Part shown: positions 1-8,659 of the stretch, one piece after another
Numbering within the stretch: position 1 is the stretch's first letter
Layout of the letters: every line of letters starts with the position of its first letter
Source of the DNA: Streptomyces flaveolus
Lineage (GTDB): Bacteria > Actinomycetota > Actinomycetes > Streptomycetales > Streptomycetaceae
Reading direction: 5' to 3'
Length of the DNA: 64,000 nucleotides
NCBI RefSeq assembly: GCF_000716535.1
Contig: NZ_JNWV01000036.1
Span: forward strand, 62,001 to 126,000
Notes under the pieces: model-generated
Database searches by the model: none
What the model saw: the letters and a program-made list of their open reading frames with translations, nothing else
Told to the model about the DNA's origin: nothing
Translations under genes and position numbers: made by a program

Positions 1-299
1 GCCGTGACCTCCGGGCGGGCCCGCAACACCTCGCTGTGGATCGGCAGTTCTCCCGGCGCTCGCCAGCCCGGCGGCAGGTCGCCCTCTCCGTCGAGCGTCA
101 CTTCCTGTACGTCTTCGACGACGGTGAAGGCGAGTCCCCGCTCCTCGGGGCCGCGCCCGCGGACGAGGAGTGTCTCCGGACCGGTGCGTGCACTGACGTG
201 GCCGAGGATGTGCTCGACGAGTCCGGTCACGGCGAGGACGCGACAGGCCAGCGCGATGTGCTCGCGCAGTGCGTCACGCGAGTCTTGGGGGGATCTCAT
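1..299 (-). CDS. Class II aldolase/adducin family protein, 3' part outside the window
   Basis: The reverse strand reads MRSPQDSRDALREHIALACR, then VLAVTGLVEHILGHVSARTG and PGELPIHSEVLRARPEV. This is the N-terminal part of the class II aldolase/adducin fold (L-fuculose-phosphate aldolase and related decarboxylases): the GHVSAR segment and the later LPIHSEV..ARP segment are family hallmarks. The start ATG at 299 follows a GT-rich stretch with no strong ribosome site. The gene runs off the left edge, so the metal-binding histidines and the end are not visible. It is divergent from the GntR regulator gene at 417, and a variant of the locus operator lies between them. Family members cleave or decarboxylate small hydroxy- or keto-acids; the substrate here is unknown. 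Confidence 0.8.
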   Translation of the reverse strand, partial: MRSPQDSRDALREHIALACRVLAVTGLVEHILGHVSARTGPETLLVRGRGPEERGLAFTVVEDVQEVTLDGEGDLPPGWRAPGELPIHSEVLRARPEVT

Positions 300-348
300 G
301 GCCGCGTCGATCTCCTCACCTGGAGTCACCTGTCACGCGACTGGACTG

Positions 349-361
349 ATGGTATGACTTT
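349..361. promoter_or_regulatory. Weak candidate GntR operator (variant)
   Basis: ATGGTATGACTTT in the divergent gap between the aldolase-family gene and the GntR gene matches the strong 13-bp operator of this locus at about nine positions. Its first ten bases, ATGGTATGAC, recur before the ferredoxin reductase gene (25993-26002, opposite strand). It could serve autoregulation. The right arm is poorly conserved, so this is a guess. Confidence 0.35.
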
Positions 362-416
362 AATCCATTACGTAGTATGACGTCAACGAACCCTCTGACC
401 ATGGGACAATGCGCGT

Positions 417-1211
417 ATGCCATCGCGACCGAGTCAGCCTCAGACCGACGAGACGACCACCGCCAAGAAGGCCGCCCAACCGGACGGCCTGTTCAAGGCG
501 GTCTCCTCCAGTCGTGTTTCCCAGCTGATCGTCGAGCAGATCCGGCTGCTGCTGAAAGAGCGGCGCCTGCAGCCGGGTGACCGGCTCCCCAGTGAACGCG
601 AGCTGTGCGTGCAGTTCGGTGTCAGCCGGGTGACCGTGCGCGAAGCCCTGCGGAGCCTGGAGGCCGCCGGGCTGGTCGAGATCCGGCTCGGTGCCCGCGG
701 CGGCGCGTTCGTGACCGAGCCCTCGTCGGAGCGTGTGGGTGAGGGTCTCGCCGACCTGCTGTCGCTGTCGCCGCTGACCGCGGCCGAGGTGACCGAGGCG
801 CGACTCGTCTTCGAACTCGGCATCGTGCCGTTGGTCGTGGAGCGCGCGACCGACGAGGACATCGAGGAGCTGCGCGCGCTGTGTGACGAGCATGCCGAGG
901 CGGTCAAGCAGGGCGAGTACGACATGGAGATGTCCGCCGAATTCCACACCCGCGTCGCGGCATGCACGCACAACACCGCGATCGAGATGCTCGTCCGGTC
1001 CTTCCACGGTCCCCTGCTGATGAGCCTGCGCGAGGCGCAGAGCGTCGAGCCGCAGATGGGGCAGCACGGCTCCAAGGAGCACCGCAAGTTCGTGGACGCC
1101 GTGGCCGCCCGTGACGTCGAGGCCGCCTCGCAGATCATGCGGACGCACATCCGGCGCACCGCGTCGCGCGTGAAGGGTGGTGGCGCCGGCAAGCGAGCCG
1201 GAGCCGAGTGA
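417..1211 (+). CDS. GntR-family transcriptional regulator, FadR subfamily (FCD effector domain)
   Basis: 264 aa, normal length for FadR-type regulators. An unstructured N-terminus of about 25 residues is followed by the winged helix-turn-helix (about 28-100), with LPSERELCVQFGVSRVTVRE as the recognition region. An all-helical FCD ligand domain follows (about 110-245), including the EFHTRVA segment near residue 177 typical of its metal/ligand pocket. Such proteins repress catabolic genes until a carboxylate inducer binds, and their operators have the form TGGT-N-ACCA. That pattern recurs at 1279, 11091, 14006, 14862 and 20359, so this is the likely master regulator of the 1-26 kb locus. A strong terminator follows the stop codon. 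The effector cannot be told from sequence. Confidence 0.92.
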   Translation: MPSRPSQPQTDETTTAKKAAQPDGLFKAVSSSRVSQLIVEQIRLLLKERRLQPGDRLPSERELCVQFGVSRVTVREALRSLEAAGLVEIRLGARGGAFVTEPSSERVGEGLADLLSLSPLTAAEVTEARLVFELGIVPLVVERATDEDIEELRALCDEHAEAVKQGEYDMEMSAEFHTRVAACTHNTAIEMLVRSFHGPLLMSLREAQSVEPQMGQHGSKEHRKFVDAVAARDVEAASQIMRTHIRRTASRVKGGGAGKRAGAE

Positions 1212-1224
1212 TCCGCAACTGATC

Positions 1225-1258
1225 GAGTCCCGGACCGCGTGGGGTCCGGGACTCTTTT
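1225..1258 (+). terminator. Rho-independent terminator after the GntR gene
   Basis: Perfect 12-bp stem (GAGTCCCGGACC at 1225-1236 pairing with 1243-1254), a six-base loop, and then TTTT. It separates the regulator from the downstream bicupin gene, which must have its own promoter. Confidence 0.9.
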
Positions 1259-1278
1259 GTGTCTCGCAGTAAGGCATT

Positions 1279-1291
1279 ATGGTTAGACCAT
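1279..1291. promoter_or_regulatory. Candidate GntR operator before bicupin A
   Basis: ATGGTTAGACCAT is a palindrome with five-base arms and a three-base centre, 80 bp before the bicupin start at 1372. Its exact reverse complement occurs at 11091-11103 and near copies occur at 14006, 14862 and 20359. CATTAT immediately before and overlapping the site could be a -10 element, which would suit repression. Confidence 0.75.
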
Positions 1292-1371
1292 CAGTCATTC
1301 AGTGACGCAGGCATGCACCAGCAGGCATCCATCGGTCATCGAAGAGGGCTTCGCCCCTCACAGGAGGCACC

Positions 1372-2382
1372 ATGGGCAAGAAGGGACGCGTCTTCGTCCG
1401 CGGCCTGACCTCGGAGACCTACGGGCTCGGGGAGTTCCGCCGCCGGCAGCTGGCCGTCAAGCGGGTGCGCGACGACTCGGTGGTCGTCGACGACGCGAAG
1501 GTGGCGCACTCGGGCGACAGCGAGAAGTCCCGGACGTGGTGGCGGGTCGGCCCCGGTGACGAGGAGTTCCTCACCCAGACCATCCAGGTCCACTTCGTGG
1601 AACTGCCGCCGCAGTCCAGCAACCACGGGCACGGCCACCAGAACGAGGCGGCCTTCTACATCCTCCAGGGGCGCGGCTACGAGATCCACGACGACCAGCG
1701 CTACGACTGGACCAGGGACGACCTCGTCTTCGTCCACACCGACTCCGTGCACCGCCACTTCAACCCCTACGACGAGACCGCGACCGCCCTCGTGGTGAAG
1801 GCCAAGAGCACCTGGATGTTCATGGGCCTGCTGCAGCAGGGGCGCAGCGGACCCGTCGAGCGCGAGGCGGAGTTCGGGCCGCGCGAGGACTGGTCGCGGA
1901 TCTGGACGCCCGGCGTCGAGAACCGCAAGAAGGTCATCGGCGTGGCCGACACCACCTGGGAGAACACCCCGCTCGGCCGCGTCCGCGTGATGTCCTCGCC
2001 GGAACGCACCGACGCCCGCATCTTCTCCATCGATGCCTTCGAGCTCGACATCCCGGCCGGCAGCCGCTCAGGCAAGTACTGGAAGATGGCCGACGAGGTC
2101 TTCTACGTCCTCGACGGCGGCGGTTACGCCCTGCAGTGGGAGGTCGAGGCCGAGATCGCCGAGAAGTACTACGCGCGCATCGCCAAGGAGCCCACCCGGC
2201 ACGAGATCACCAAGGGCGACACGCTGTACGTGCCGCAGAACCACGTCTGCCAGCTCTTCGCCCACGACGGCACCCCCCTCCGGGCGCTGTCGGCGCAGAA
2301 CCGTGTCTTCAAGCACCTCGGCTACGACACGGTGCACTTCATGGAGGACGCGCCCGAGTACGAGTCGGCGCAGAACGCCTGA
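1372..2382 (+). CDS. Bicupin protein A
   Basis: 336 aa with two cupin barrels. The N-terminal barrel (about 70-135) keeps a full metal site: H85, H87 and H89 in SSNHGHGHQNEAAFYI, E92, and H127/H129 in SVHRHFN. The C-terminal barrel (about 200-320) has a glutamate in KMADEVFYVLDGG but no HxH pair, so it is probably metal-free. Two-barrel cupins of this shape include gentisate 1,2-dioxygenase and related ring-cleavage enzymes, but the overall match is too loose to name a reaction. The ATG is 4 nt after AGGAGG. It stands alone between two terminators, with a GntR operator in its promoter region. Two other bicupins in the locus (3352 and 12810) are clearly different proteins. Confidence 0.85.
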   Translation: MGKKGRVFVRGLTSETYGLGEFRRRQLAVKRVRDDSVVVDDAKVAHSGDSEKSRTWWRVGPGDEEFLTQTIQVHFVELPPQSSNHGHGHQNEAAFYILQGRGYEIHDDQRYDWTRDDLVFVHTDSVHRHFNPYDETATALVVKAKSTWMFMGLLQQGRSGPVEREAEFGPREDWSRIWTPGVENRKKVIGVADTTWENTPLGRVRVMSSPERTDARIFSIDAFELDIPAGSRSGKYWKMADEVFYVLDGGGYALQWEVEAEIAEKYYARIAKEPTRHEITKGDTLYVPQNHVCQLFAHDGTPLRALSAQNRVFKHLGYDTVHFMEDAPEYESAQNA

Positions 2383-2394
2383 CAGGCCTACGAC

Positions 2395-2432
2395 TTCGGC
2401 CCCACACCCGTCCGAGGGCGTGTGGGGCCGAA
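2395..2432. terminator. Bidirectional hairpin terminator between convergent genes
   Basis: TTCGGCCCCACAC (2395-2407) pairs perfectly with 2420-2432 across a 12-base loop. It sits between the bicupin A stop and the end of the convergent AAA+ gene, so it can end transcription from both sides. Confidence 0.8.
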
Positions 2433-2447
2433 CCGTTTCCGGTCACG

Positions 2448-3335
2448 TCAGGGCCGTTCCGCGGCGGCCTCCTCGGCGGCCGCGACGAGGTCGTCGAGGC
2501 TCAGCAGCGCCGGCTCGCGCGCCGTCTCCAGACGCAGGGCGAGCGCCCCGTGCACGGTCTTGCGGATACGCCGCCCATCCAGGCCGTGGAGCAGCTTGCC
2601 CACGCGCCGGTGCACGGCCTCGTCTTCGGCCAGCGGGGCCAGTTCGGGCCACTGCGCGGCCAGATCGCGCAGCGAGTCGGCGACGATCCGCGGGACGACC
2701 GCATCGTCGGGCAGCTCGGTCCGCACGACGAGATCTGCCCGGGACAGGAACGCCTCGTCGACGGCCTCGGCGAAGTTCGTCGTCACCACGAGCAGCGTGC
2801 CGGGACGCTCGGCCCGCAGCGCGTCCAGGCCGCTGAGCACGGCGTCCGTGGCCCGGTGCACGTCCACCGGATTGGTGTCGAACGAGGCCGAGTGCCGCCT
2901 CACGGCGAGCGCCTCGACCTCGTCGACGAGGACGATCGTGTGCGGACGGCGCGCGGCCAGCTCGGGCAGGGTCTCGCGGAACAGCCGGGAGACCGAGCGC
3001 TGGCTCTCGCCGAGCATCTCGCTGGGGAAGGCGTGCGGATCGACCTCGACGAGCGTGGTCGATCCGTGCGGGGCCAGCGTGCGCGCCGCCGCCTGCGCGA
3101 GTCCCTGGGCCAGCGTGGTCTTCCCCGTGCCCGGCGGCCCCGCCAGCACCACCAGACCGTGCGGCGCGACCGCCGAGCCCCCGAGCCGCCGCCCGTGCCG
3201 CAGCACGAGGACAGCGGTCGCCAACAGCCTCTCCTTCAACCGGGGTTCGACGATCACGGAGTCCCACGGCCCGTCGTGGTGGTCGGCGGGCAGCGCGTGC
3301 ATCCCGGCGACGCCGTGCGGCAGTGCCTCGCTCAC
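2448..3335 (-). CDS. AAA+ ATPase resembling Pch2/TRIP13
   Basis: 295 aa, one AAA+ module. Walker A is GPPGTGKT (66-73) and Walker B is IVLVDEVE (134-141). The segment from DEVEALAVRR through VDVHRATDAVLSGLDAL to VVTTNF (sensor 1, N187) and FLSRADLVV parallels the order seen in Pch2/TRIP13 remodelers. TRIP13 enzymes unfold HORMA-domain proteins; bacterial forms are best known from CBASS defence. No HORMA protein or nucleotidyltransferase is in this window. It is the last gene of a transport and bicupin operon (16 bp after bicupin B). A remodelling or maturation role for a locus enzyme is an inference. The GTG start is at 3335 with a weak ribosome site. Confidence 0.8.
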   Translation of the reverse strand: MSEALPHGVAGMHALPADHHDGPWDSVIVEPRLKERLLATAVLVLRHGRRLGGSAVAPHGLVVLAGPPGTGKTTLAQGLAQAAARTLAPHGSTTLVEVDPHAFPSEMLGESQRSVSRLFRETLPELAARRPHTIVLVDEVEALAVRRHSASFDTNPVDVHRATDAVLSGLDALRAERPGTLLVVTTNFAEAVDEAFLSRADLVVRTELPDDAVVPRIVADSLRDLAAQWPELAPLAEDEAVHRRVGKLLHGLDGRRIRKTVHGALALRLETAREPALLSLDDLVAAAEEAAAERP

Positions 3336-3351
3336 CGCTTCCGGCCCCCGT

Positions 3352-4419
3352 TCACGGCCACGTGGGGCGCGTCAGCGCCGGCCACTGGATCGTCGTGGGG
3401 TCGCCGGCCTGCGCGTCGCGGATGTGGTCCGGCGGCTCCTCGAAGAGCACCAGCGGATCGCACAGGGCCCGCATCGTCTCCAGCAGGCTGTCGAACATAT
3501 GGATGCGGACCACCTTCGCGGTCCGCTCCGGGTGGGAGTTGATGTGCTGGTGCCACAGGAAGTGGTCGACGACGATGATGTCGCCCTTCTTCCACGGGTG
3601 GCGCTCGCCGCCCTCCGGCTCGGTGCCCAGATAGCTCTCGCCGGAGCCCTCGACGACGTACAGCCAGGCCTCGCCCGGATGCCGGTGCATCGACTGGGCA
3701 CGGCCCGGGCCGATCTCGAACATCGCCATCGTGATGCCGGACGCCTGGTAGCCGATGGCGCGGTCGAGCAGGAAGGTGGTGCGGGTGCCGCGCGGGGTGT
3801 TGCGCAGTTCGAGCTCGTCCCAGCTGGTGTGCAGCCGGCCCGAGCGGCGGGCCTCCTGGTCGCGAGCGAGCCGTCGCAGCCGGTTGGCGTACGGGTCGGC
3901 GCCGTCGCGGCCGGGGGAGAAGGCGGGACGCGGCGGCAGTTCGGAGACCGGGGTGTGACCGGCGTCCTCGATCACGGCCATACCCATCGTCTCCAGCAGC
4001 GGCGCGCTGGAGAAGGTGAGGTAACGGGTCGGAGCGTCGCCGTCGTTGCCGCTGCGGTGCCAGGACCAGGCCGGCAGGTGCAGCGAGTCGCCGGGGCCCC
4101 ACTCGATGCGCTTGCCGTCGATCTCGGTCCAGCCCCAGCCGGCCACCACGAACACCATGGCGTCCCACGAGTGGCGGTGCAGGGTGGTCGTCGTCCCCGG
4201 GTCGATCTCGTGGGCGAGGGCGTCCATCGTGCGGGTCGGCCGGTCGCCGTCGGCGCCGACGTAGACGCCGACGCGGCTGCCGCGGTCGGTCGGGTGCATC
4301 ACGACGTCCTCGAGGGCGACGATCGTGCGGTGGTTGTTGCGCCACTCCTCGATGAACGCGGCTCGTCGGCGTTTCTGGACGTGGTAGTGGGTGACTTCGG
4401 TGGTGGTGTGCGTACTCAA
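3352..4419 (-). CDS. Bicupin protein B
   Basis: 355 aa from a TTG at 4419, chosen because GGGAG lies five bases upstream; an in-frame ATG at 4434 has no ribosome site. There are two cupin barrels. The N-terminal one has LHRHSWD and PAWSWH (histidines near 81, 83 and 121). The C-terminal one has a complete site, MHRHPGEAW with WHQHINS (near 245, 247, 250 and 290-292). Both barrels therefore look able to bind metal, unlike in bicupin A. It is sixth in the operon, after the MFS gene and before the AAA+ gene. Likely a dioxygenase, isomerase or hydrolase on an acid intermediate; the reaction is unknown. Confidence 0.83.
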   Translation of the reverse strand: MSTHTTTEVTHYHVQKRRRAAFIEEWRNNHRTIVALEDVVMHPTDRGSRVGVYVGADGDRPTRTMDALAHEIDPGTTTTLHRHSWDAMVFVVAGWGWTEIDGKRIEWGPGDSLHLPAWSWHRSGNDGDAPTRYLTFSSAPLLETMGMAVIEDAGHTPVSELPPRPAFSPGRDGADPYANRLRRLARDQEARRSGRLHTSWDELELRNTPRGTRTTFLLDRAIGYQASGITMAMFEIGPGRAQSMHRHPGEAWLYVVEGSGESYLGTEPEGGERHPWKKGDIIVVDHFLWHQHINSHPERTAKVVRIHMFDSLLETMRALCDPLVLFEEPPDHIRDAQAGDPTTIQWPALTRPTWP

Positions 4420-4465
4420 GACGGCTCCCAACATGCGTGAGTGAGCGGGGAGTGCGGGCGGAGGG

Positions 4466-5695
4466 TCAGGGGGTGGCGGGCTCCGGCCGGGGCACGCTGT
4501 ACTCGCGGACGGTGCGGCTGCGCAGCGCGCTCGCCGCGGACACGGCGGCGGGGACCAGCCCGCCCGCGGTCAGCGCCGCGATCGGGCCGACGGCGCCCGC
4601 GAACAGACCCATCACCGAGTCGCCGATCGCGGGGCCGCCCCGCGAGCACATCTGGTAGATCGCCGAGACCCGGCCGCGCAGCTCGTCGGGGGTCTCGACC
4701 TGCACGGCGGCATGGCGGACGGTGGTCGCGACCGCGTCCGAGGCGCCCAGCAGGAGGGCCATGACGATCGCGACGGCGAACACGCGCGCCTGCGCCAGGC
4801 CCACCACGGCCAGGCCGTACGCGGCCGTTCCCCACAGCACGATCCACCCGGCACGGGCCGTGCGCACCAGCCGGAAGACCCACACCGAGCCGATCAGGGC
4901 CCCGGCCGAGGGTGCCGCGGACAGCAGGCCGTAGCCGGTGGCGCCGACGTGCAGGACGTCGGCGGCGAAGGCCGGCAGCAGCACCCGGTAGGCGCCGAAC
5001 ACCGTGGCCGTCATGTCCAGGCCCATCAACTGCCAGACCACGGGCCGGCGGGCGACGTAGCGCACGCCCTCCCGCAGGCTCTCCAGCAGCGACCCCCGTT
5101 CGGTGCCGGCGACCAGCGGCGGGACGCGCAGCAAGGCCAGGGCGACGACGAGGACGGCGTAGGTGACGGCGTCGAAGACGTAGACGGCGCCGGGCCCGCC
5201 GACCGCGATCAGAAGGCCCGCACACGCCGGTCCCACCAGGACGGCCAGTTCACGCGAGGGGTTGAGCAGGGCGAACGCGTCGACGAGGCGTTCTCGGGGC
5301 ACCATCGCCGGGATCAGGGCCTGGCGGGCGGGCTGGTCGAAGGTCGCCGCCGCCGTCGTGAGCAGCGAGGAGACGACGACCGTCCACACCGTGGCCGCGC
5401 CGGCGAGCGTGATCGTGGCCAGTCCGGCCGACACCAGCAGGGCGAGGGCCTGCGTGACCTGCAGCAGGCGGCGTCGGTCCAGGCGGTCGGCGTGGATCCC
5501 GCCGGCCGGTGACAGCACCAGCAGGGCGACCGCCTGGGCGAGGCCGACCAGGCCCACCTGGGCCGTGGAGCCCGTGAGCTGGTAGACCTGGTAGAGGTTG
5601 GCGGCGACGGCGCCCCGGGTCCCGATCTGGGAGAGGACGACGCCGCCCCAGTAGAGGGTGAAGTCACGATCGCGCAGTACCTGGGGTATGGCCAT
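4466..5695 (-). CDS. MFS transporter (EntS-like family)
   Basis: 409 aa with about 12 hydrophobic segments. The N-terminus (RDFTLYWGGVVLSQIGTRG) and the loop HADRLDRRRLLQ match the actinobacterial MFS group that includes the enterobactin exporter EntS and macrolide exporters. It begins three bases after the ABC ATPase stop, so the two are translationally linked. In this setting it may export an intermediate, a toxic product or a siderophore-like compound; direction and substrate cannot be read from the sequence. Confidence 0.85.
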   Translation of the reverse strand: MAIPQVLRDRDFTLYWGGVVLSQIGTRGAVAANLYQVYQLTGSTAQVGLVGLAQAVALLVLSPAGGIHADRLDRRRLLQVTQALALLVSAGLATITLAGAATVWTVVVSSLLTTAAATFDQPARQALIPAMVPRERLVDAFALLNPSRELAVLVGPACAGLLIAVGGPGAVYVFDAVTYAVLVVALALLRVPPLVAGTERGSLLESLREGVRYVARRPVVWQLMGLDMTATVFGAYRVLLPAFAADVLHVGATGYGLLSAAPSAGALIGSVWVFRLVRTARAGWIVLWGTAAYGLAVVGLAQARVFAVAIVMALLLGASDAVATTVRHAAVQVETPDELRGRVSAIYQMCSRGGPAIGDSVMGLFAGAVGPIAALTAGGLVPAAVSAASALRSRTVREYSVPRPEPATP

Positions 5696-5698
5696 CGC

Positions 5699-6835
5699 TC
5701 AGTCGACCGGGACCAGCGTCACCTTGTCCGGGGCGACGCTGAAGTGGACCTCGGTCCCGGGCGGGATCGAGAGGTTGGGGTTGGAGCGGTTGCGGATCTC
5801 CAGGTCGCCCACGCCCACGATGTGGTCGACGACGTCACCCATGAAGGCGCGGGTGAGGACCGTGCCCGCCCACTCGTTGGGCACGTCGCCGCGCCGCTCG
5901 CGGGACAGGTCGACGCACTCGGGCCGGATCGAGATCAGCACAGAATCCCCGATGCCGGGCGCCCTCTCCACCCCGCGTGCCACCATCGGGCCGTGCGCGG
6001 TGTCGGCGTGCACCTCGTCGCCCTTGACCCTGACGACCTTGGCCTCCATGAAGTTCGAGGTGCCGATGAACTCGGCGACGAAACGGGTGGCCGGCTTGGT
6101 GTAGATCTCGCGGGGCTTGCCGATCTGCTCGATGCGGCCCTGGTTCATCACCGCGATCCGGTTGGACATCACCAGCGCCTCGGACTGGTCGTGCGTCACG
6201 TAGATCGCCGTGAGGCTCAACTCGCGCTGCAACCGCTTGAGTTCGAAGCGCATGGTCTCGCGCAGCTTGGCGTCCAGGTTGGACAGCGGCTCGTCGAGCA
6301 GCATCAGCTCGGGCCGGGTCACCAGGGCGCGGGCCAGGGCGAGACGCTGCTGCTGCCCGCCGGAGAGCTTAGTGGCGGGCCGGGAGGCGTAGGCGCCGAG
6401 CTCGATGACGTCGAGGACCTGCCCGACGCGGTCCTCGATCTCCTTGCGGTCCGGGCGCTTGGCGCGGGGCAGCACCTCCAGCGGAAAGGAGACGTTCTTG
6501 AAGACCGACATGTGCGGCCAGATGGCGTACGACTGGAAGACCATGCCGAGTCCGCGCCGGCTGGCCCGCATGTTGATGCCCTGGCTGTGGTCGTACAGGA
6601 CCCGCCCGCCGAGCGTCACCCGCCCCTCCGTGGGGCGTTCGAGGCCCGCGACGGAGCGCAGGGTCGTGGTCTTGCCGCAGCCGGAAGGGCCGAGCAGCGT
6701 GAACAGCTCGCCGTCGTGGACCTCGAAGTCGACCCCGCCCACGGCGTACACCCGTGTGCCCGCCGCGGAACCGCGCTTCGACCTGCGTCCCGACGCGTCG
6801 TCGTAACTCTTCTTGAGGGATTCGACCGTCAACAT
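5699..6835 (-). CDS. ABC transporter ATP-binding protein (PotA/FbpC type)
   Basis: 378 aa. Walker A GPSGCGKT (about 50-56), Q-loop VFQSYAIWPH, signature LSGGQQQR (from 158), Walker B LMLLDEP (177-183), H-loop YVTHDQ, then a TOBE-like C-terminal domain (about 285-375) with ISIRPECVDL. This is the layout of the ferric-iron, spermidine and 2-aminoethylphosphonate importer ATPases. It powers the permease encoded just upstream (18 bp gap). A short insert of about 15 residues (ASGRRSKRGSAAG, about 14-26) between the first beta strand and the next is unusual for the family. Confidence 0.92.
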   Translation of the reverse strand: MLTVESLKKSYDDASGRRSKRGSAAGTRVYAVGGVDFEVHDGELFTLLGPSGCGKTTTLRSVAGLERPTEGRVTLGGRVLYDHSQGINMRASRRGLGMVFQSYAIWPHMSVFKNVSFPLEVLPRAKRPDRKEIEDRVGQVLDVIELGAYASRPATKLSGGQQQRLALARALVTRPELMLLDEPLSNLDAKLRETMRFELKRLQRELSLTAIYVTHDQSEALVMSNRIAVMNQGRIEQIGKPREIYTKPATRFVAEFIGTSNFMEAKVVRVKGDEVHADTAHGPMVARGVERAPGIGDSVLISIRPECVDLSRERRGDVPNEWAGTVLTRAFMGDVVDHIVGVGDLEIRNRSNPNLSIPPGTEVHFSVAPDKVTLVPVD

Positions 6836-6853
6836 CGCTGATGGTTCCTTCGG

Positions 6854-8653
6854 TTAGTTCGCGGAGTCGTTCTGCAGCCCGAAGCGGGCGCCCAGCCGGT
6901 AGGCGACGGAGACCAGCACGACGAGCAGGACGACCATCAGGACGCCCAGGGCGGCCAGGGTGGTGAACTGGCCGTTCTCGAACTGCTCCCAGATCAGCAC
7001 CGACAGCACCTCCTTGCCGGGGCTGTACAGCAGGATCGTGCTCGACAGCTCGCGGAAGGACACGACGAGGATGTAGACCCAGCCGGCCAGGATGCCGCCG
7101 CTCATCAGCGGCAGCACCACGCGCCGGAAGGTCTGGAACCAGGAGGCGCCCGACACCGCGGCCGACTCCTCCAGCTCCGGGGACATCTGCGCCATCGCCG
7201 AGGACGCGTAGCGCATGCCGTAGGGCAGGTAGCGCGTGCAGTACGACACCAGCAGGATCAGCAGCGTGCCGTAGATCGGCAGCGGCATCCGCAGGTAGAC
7301 GAACGACAGCGCGAGGCCCAGGACGAGCCCTGGGATGACGATCGGCGTGAAGGCGAGCAGGTCCAGTACCCGCCGGCCGGGCGCCTTGGTGCGCAGCACC
7401 ACCCAGGACACGATCGAGGTCAGGATCATCACCGCGGTGGCCGCGCCCAGCCCCACGATCAGCGAGTTCTTCAGTGCCGTGAACGCCAGCGGCATGTTCA
7501 GGACCGTGCGGTAGTTGTCCAGGGTCATCTGGCTGATCGTCTTGCGCGACGGCGCCGCGTAGTACTTGAGCAGGGAGGCGTAGACGAGGACGGCGACCGG
7601 CAGGACGACGGTGAGCAGGAAGTAGAGGATCACTCCCGCGCCGACGAAGGGCCGGGCGCGGCCGAGTTCGACCGGGCGGGGCCGGAAGGCCTTGCCGGTC
7701 ACGGTCTGGAAGTTGCGCGAGGAGCGTTGCAGCCACGCCGAGAGCAGCACGCCGAGGGCGGCGATGACGAGCAGGCCGATGGCGTAGGCGCCGGCTGCTC
7801 CGTAGTCGACGGGGTAGGCACGCAGGACGAAGTAGATCCGGCTGGTGAAGACGTAGATGCCGTTCTGCAGTCCGAGCAGGCCGGGCACCTCGAAGCTCTC
7901 CAGGGACTGCACGAACATCAGCAGCGCCGCCGAGATCATGGCGGGCCGCAGCAGCGGGACCGTGACGCGGCGCAGCACGGTGAGCCGGCTCGCGCCCGAC
8001 ATGGCGGCGGACTCCTCCAGCGAGGGGTCCATCGCGCGGAAGGCGGCGACCATCAGCAGGAACGCGACCGGCGCGAGATGCAGTCCTTGCACCCAGATCA
8101 TGCCCCACACGCTGTAGATGTTGATGGGCGAGGAGCCGAACAGGGGCTGGAAGACAAGGGCGTTGAGCAGGCCGCTGGAGGGGTCGCCGAGGAAGATCCA
8201 CGAGGTGGCGTACAGAATGCCGGGGACGATCAGTGGTACCAGCGATGCGGCGAAGAACAGCGCCTTGAACGGGGTGTCGGTGCGCACCTGGATGTAGGCC
8301 AGGGTGGTGCCGAGCACGAGCGCCAGGGCGGCCGAACCGAACGCGAAGCCGAGCGAGTTGAGCATCATCTCGCCGGACTGCGAGTTGCCGCCGTAGGCCC
8401 GCGAGAAGGCCCCGAGGGAGACGCCGTTGCCGTCGGCGCTCAGGAAGGTGTCGTGGATGAGGTATCCGAGCGGCACGATCGCGAGGTAGCCGACGATGAC
8501 GACGGCGCCGCCGACCAGCAGCCCCTGGAGGGACAGCGGGCGCCGCACCAGCCGGGCGAGCCTGCCGGGGCGGGCGCCGTCGGCCGGGTCGGGCACCGGA
8601 GCCGGGCCCGGACCGTCGCCGCGGAAGGTGGTGGAGGTGGGCAGGAGGGTCAT
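6854..8653 (-). CDS. ABC transporter permease with two fused permease domains
   Basis: 599 aa, about 12 membrane helices in two binding-protein-dependent permease units. Each unit has an EAA loop: EESAAMSGASRLTVLRRVTV in the first half and EESAAVSGASWFQTFRRVVL in the second. Fused permeases of this size are standard for iron(III)-type and phosphonate-type importers (FbpB, ThiP and relatives). It lies between the binding protein and ATPase genes with gaps of 6 and 18 bp. One polypeptide supplies the whole membrane channel, so the two upstream binding proteins must share it. Confidence 0.92.
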   Translation of the reverse strand: MTLLPTSTTFRGDGPGPAPVPDPADGARPGRLARLVRRPLSLQGLLVGGAVVIVGYLAIVPLGYLIHDTFLSADGNGVSLGAFSRAYGGNSQSGEMMLNSLGFAFGSAALALVLGTTLAYIQVRTDTPFKALFFAASLVPLIVPGILYATSWIFLGDPSSGLLNALVFQPLFGSSPINIYSVWGMIWVQGLHLAPVAFLLMVAAFRAMDPSLEESAAMSGASRLTVLRRVTVPLLRPAMISAALLMFVQSLESFEVPGLLGLQNGIYVFTSRIYFVLRAYPVDYGAAGAYAIGLLVIAALGVLLSAWLQRSSRNFQTVTGKAFRPRPVELGRARPFVGAGVILYFLLTVVLPVAVLVYASLLKYYAAPSRKTISQMTLDNYRTVLNMPLAFTALKNSLIVGLGAATAVMILTSIVSWVVLRTKAPGRRVLDLLAFTPIVIPGLVLGLALSFVYLRMPLPIYGTLLILLVSYCTRYLPYGMRYASSAMAQMSPELEESAAVSGASWFQTFRRVVLPLMSGGILAGWVYILVVSFRELSSTILLYSPGKEVLSVLIWEQFENGQFTTLAALGVLMVVLLVVLVSVAYRLGARFGLQNDSAN

Positions 8654-8659
8654 CGGCCG

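Noticed and set aside
2448..3335. A CBASS-type defence module based on the TRIP13-like ATPase
   Set aside because: No HORMA protein, nucleotidyltransferase or effector gene lies in the window, and the operon context is metabolic.
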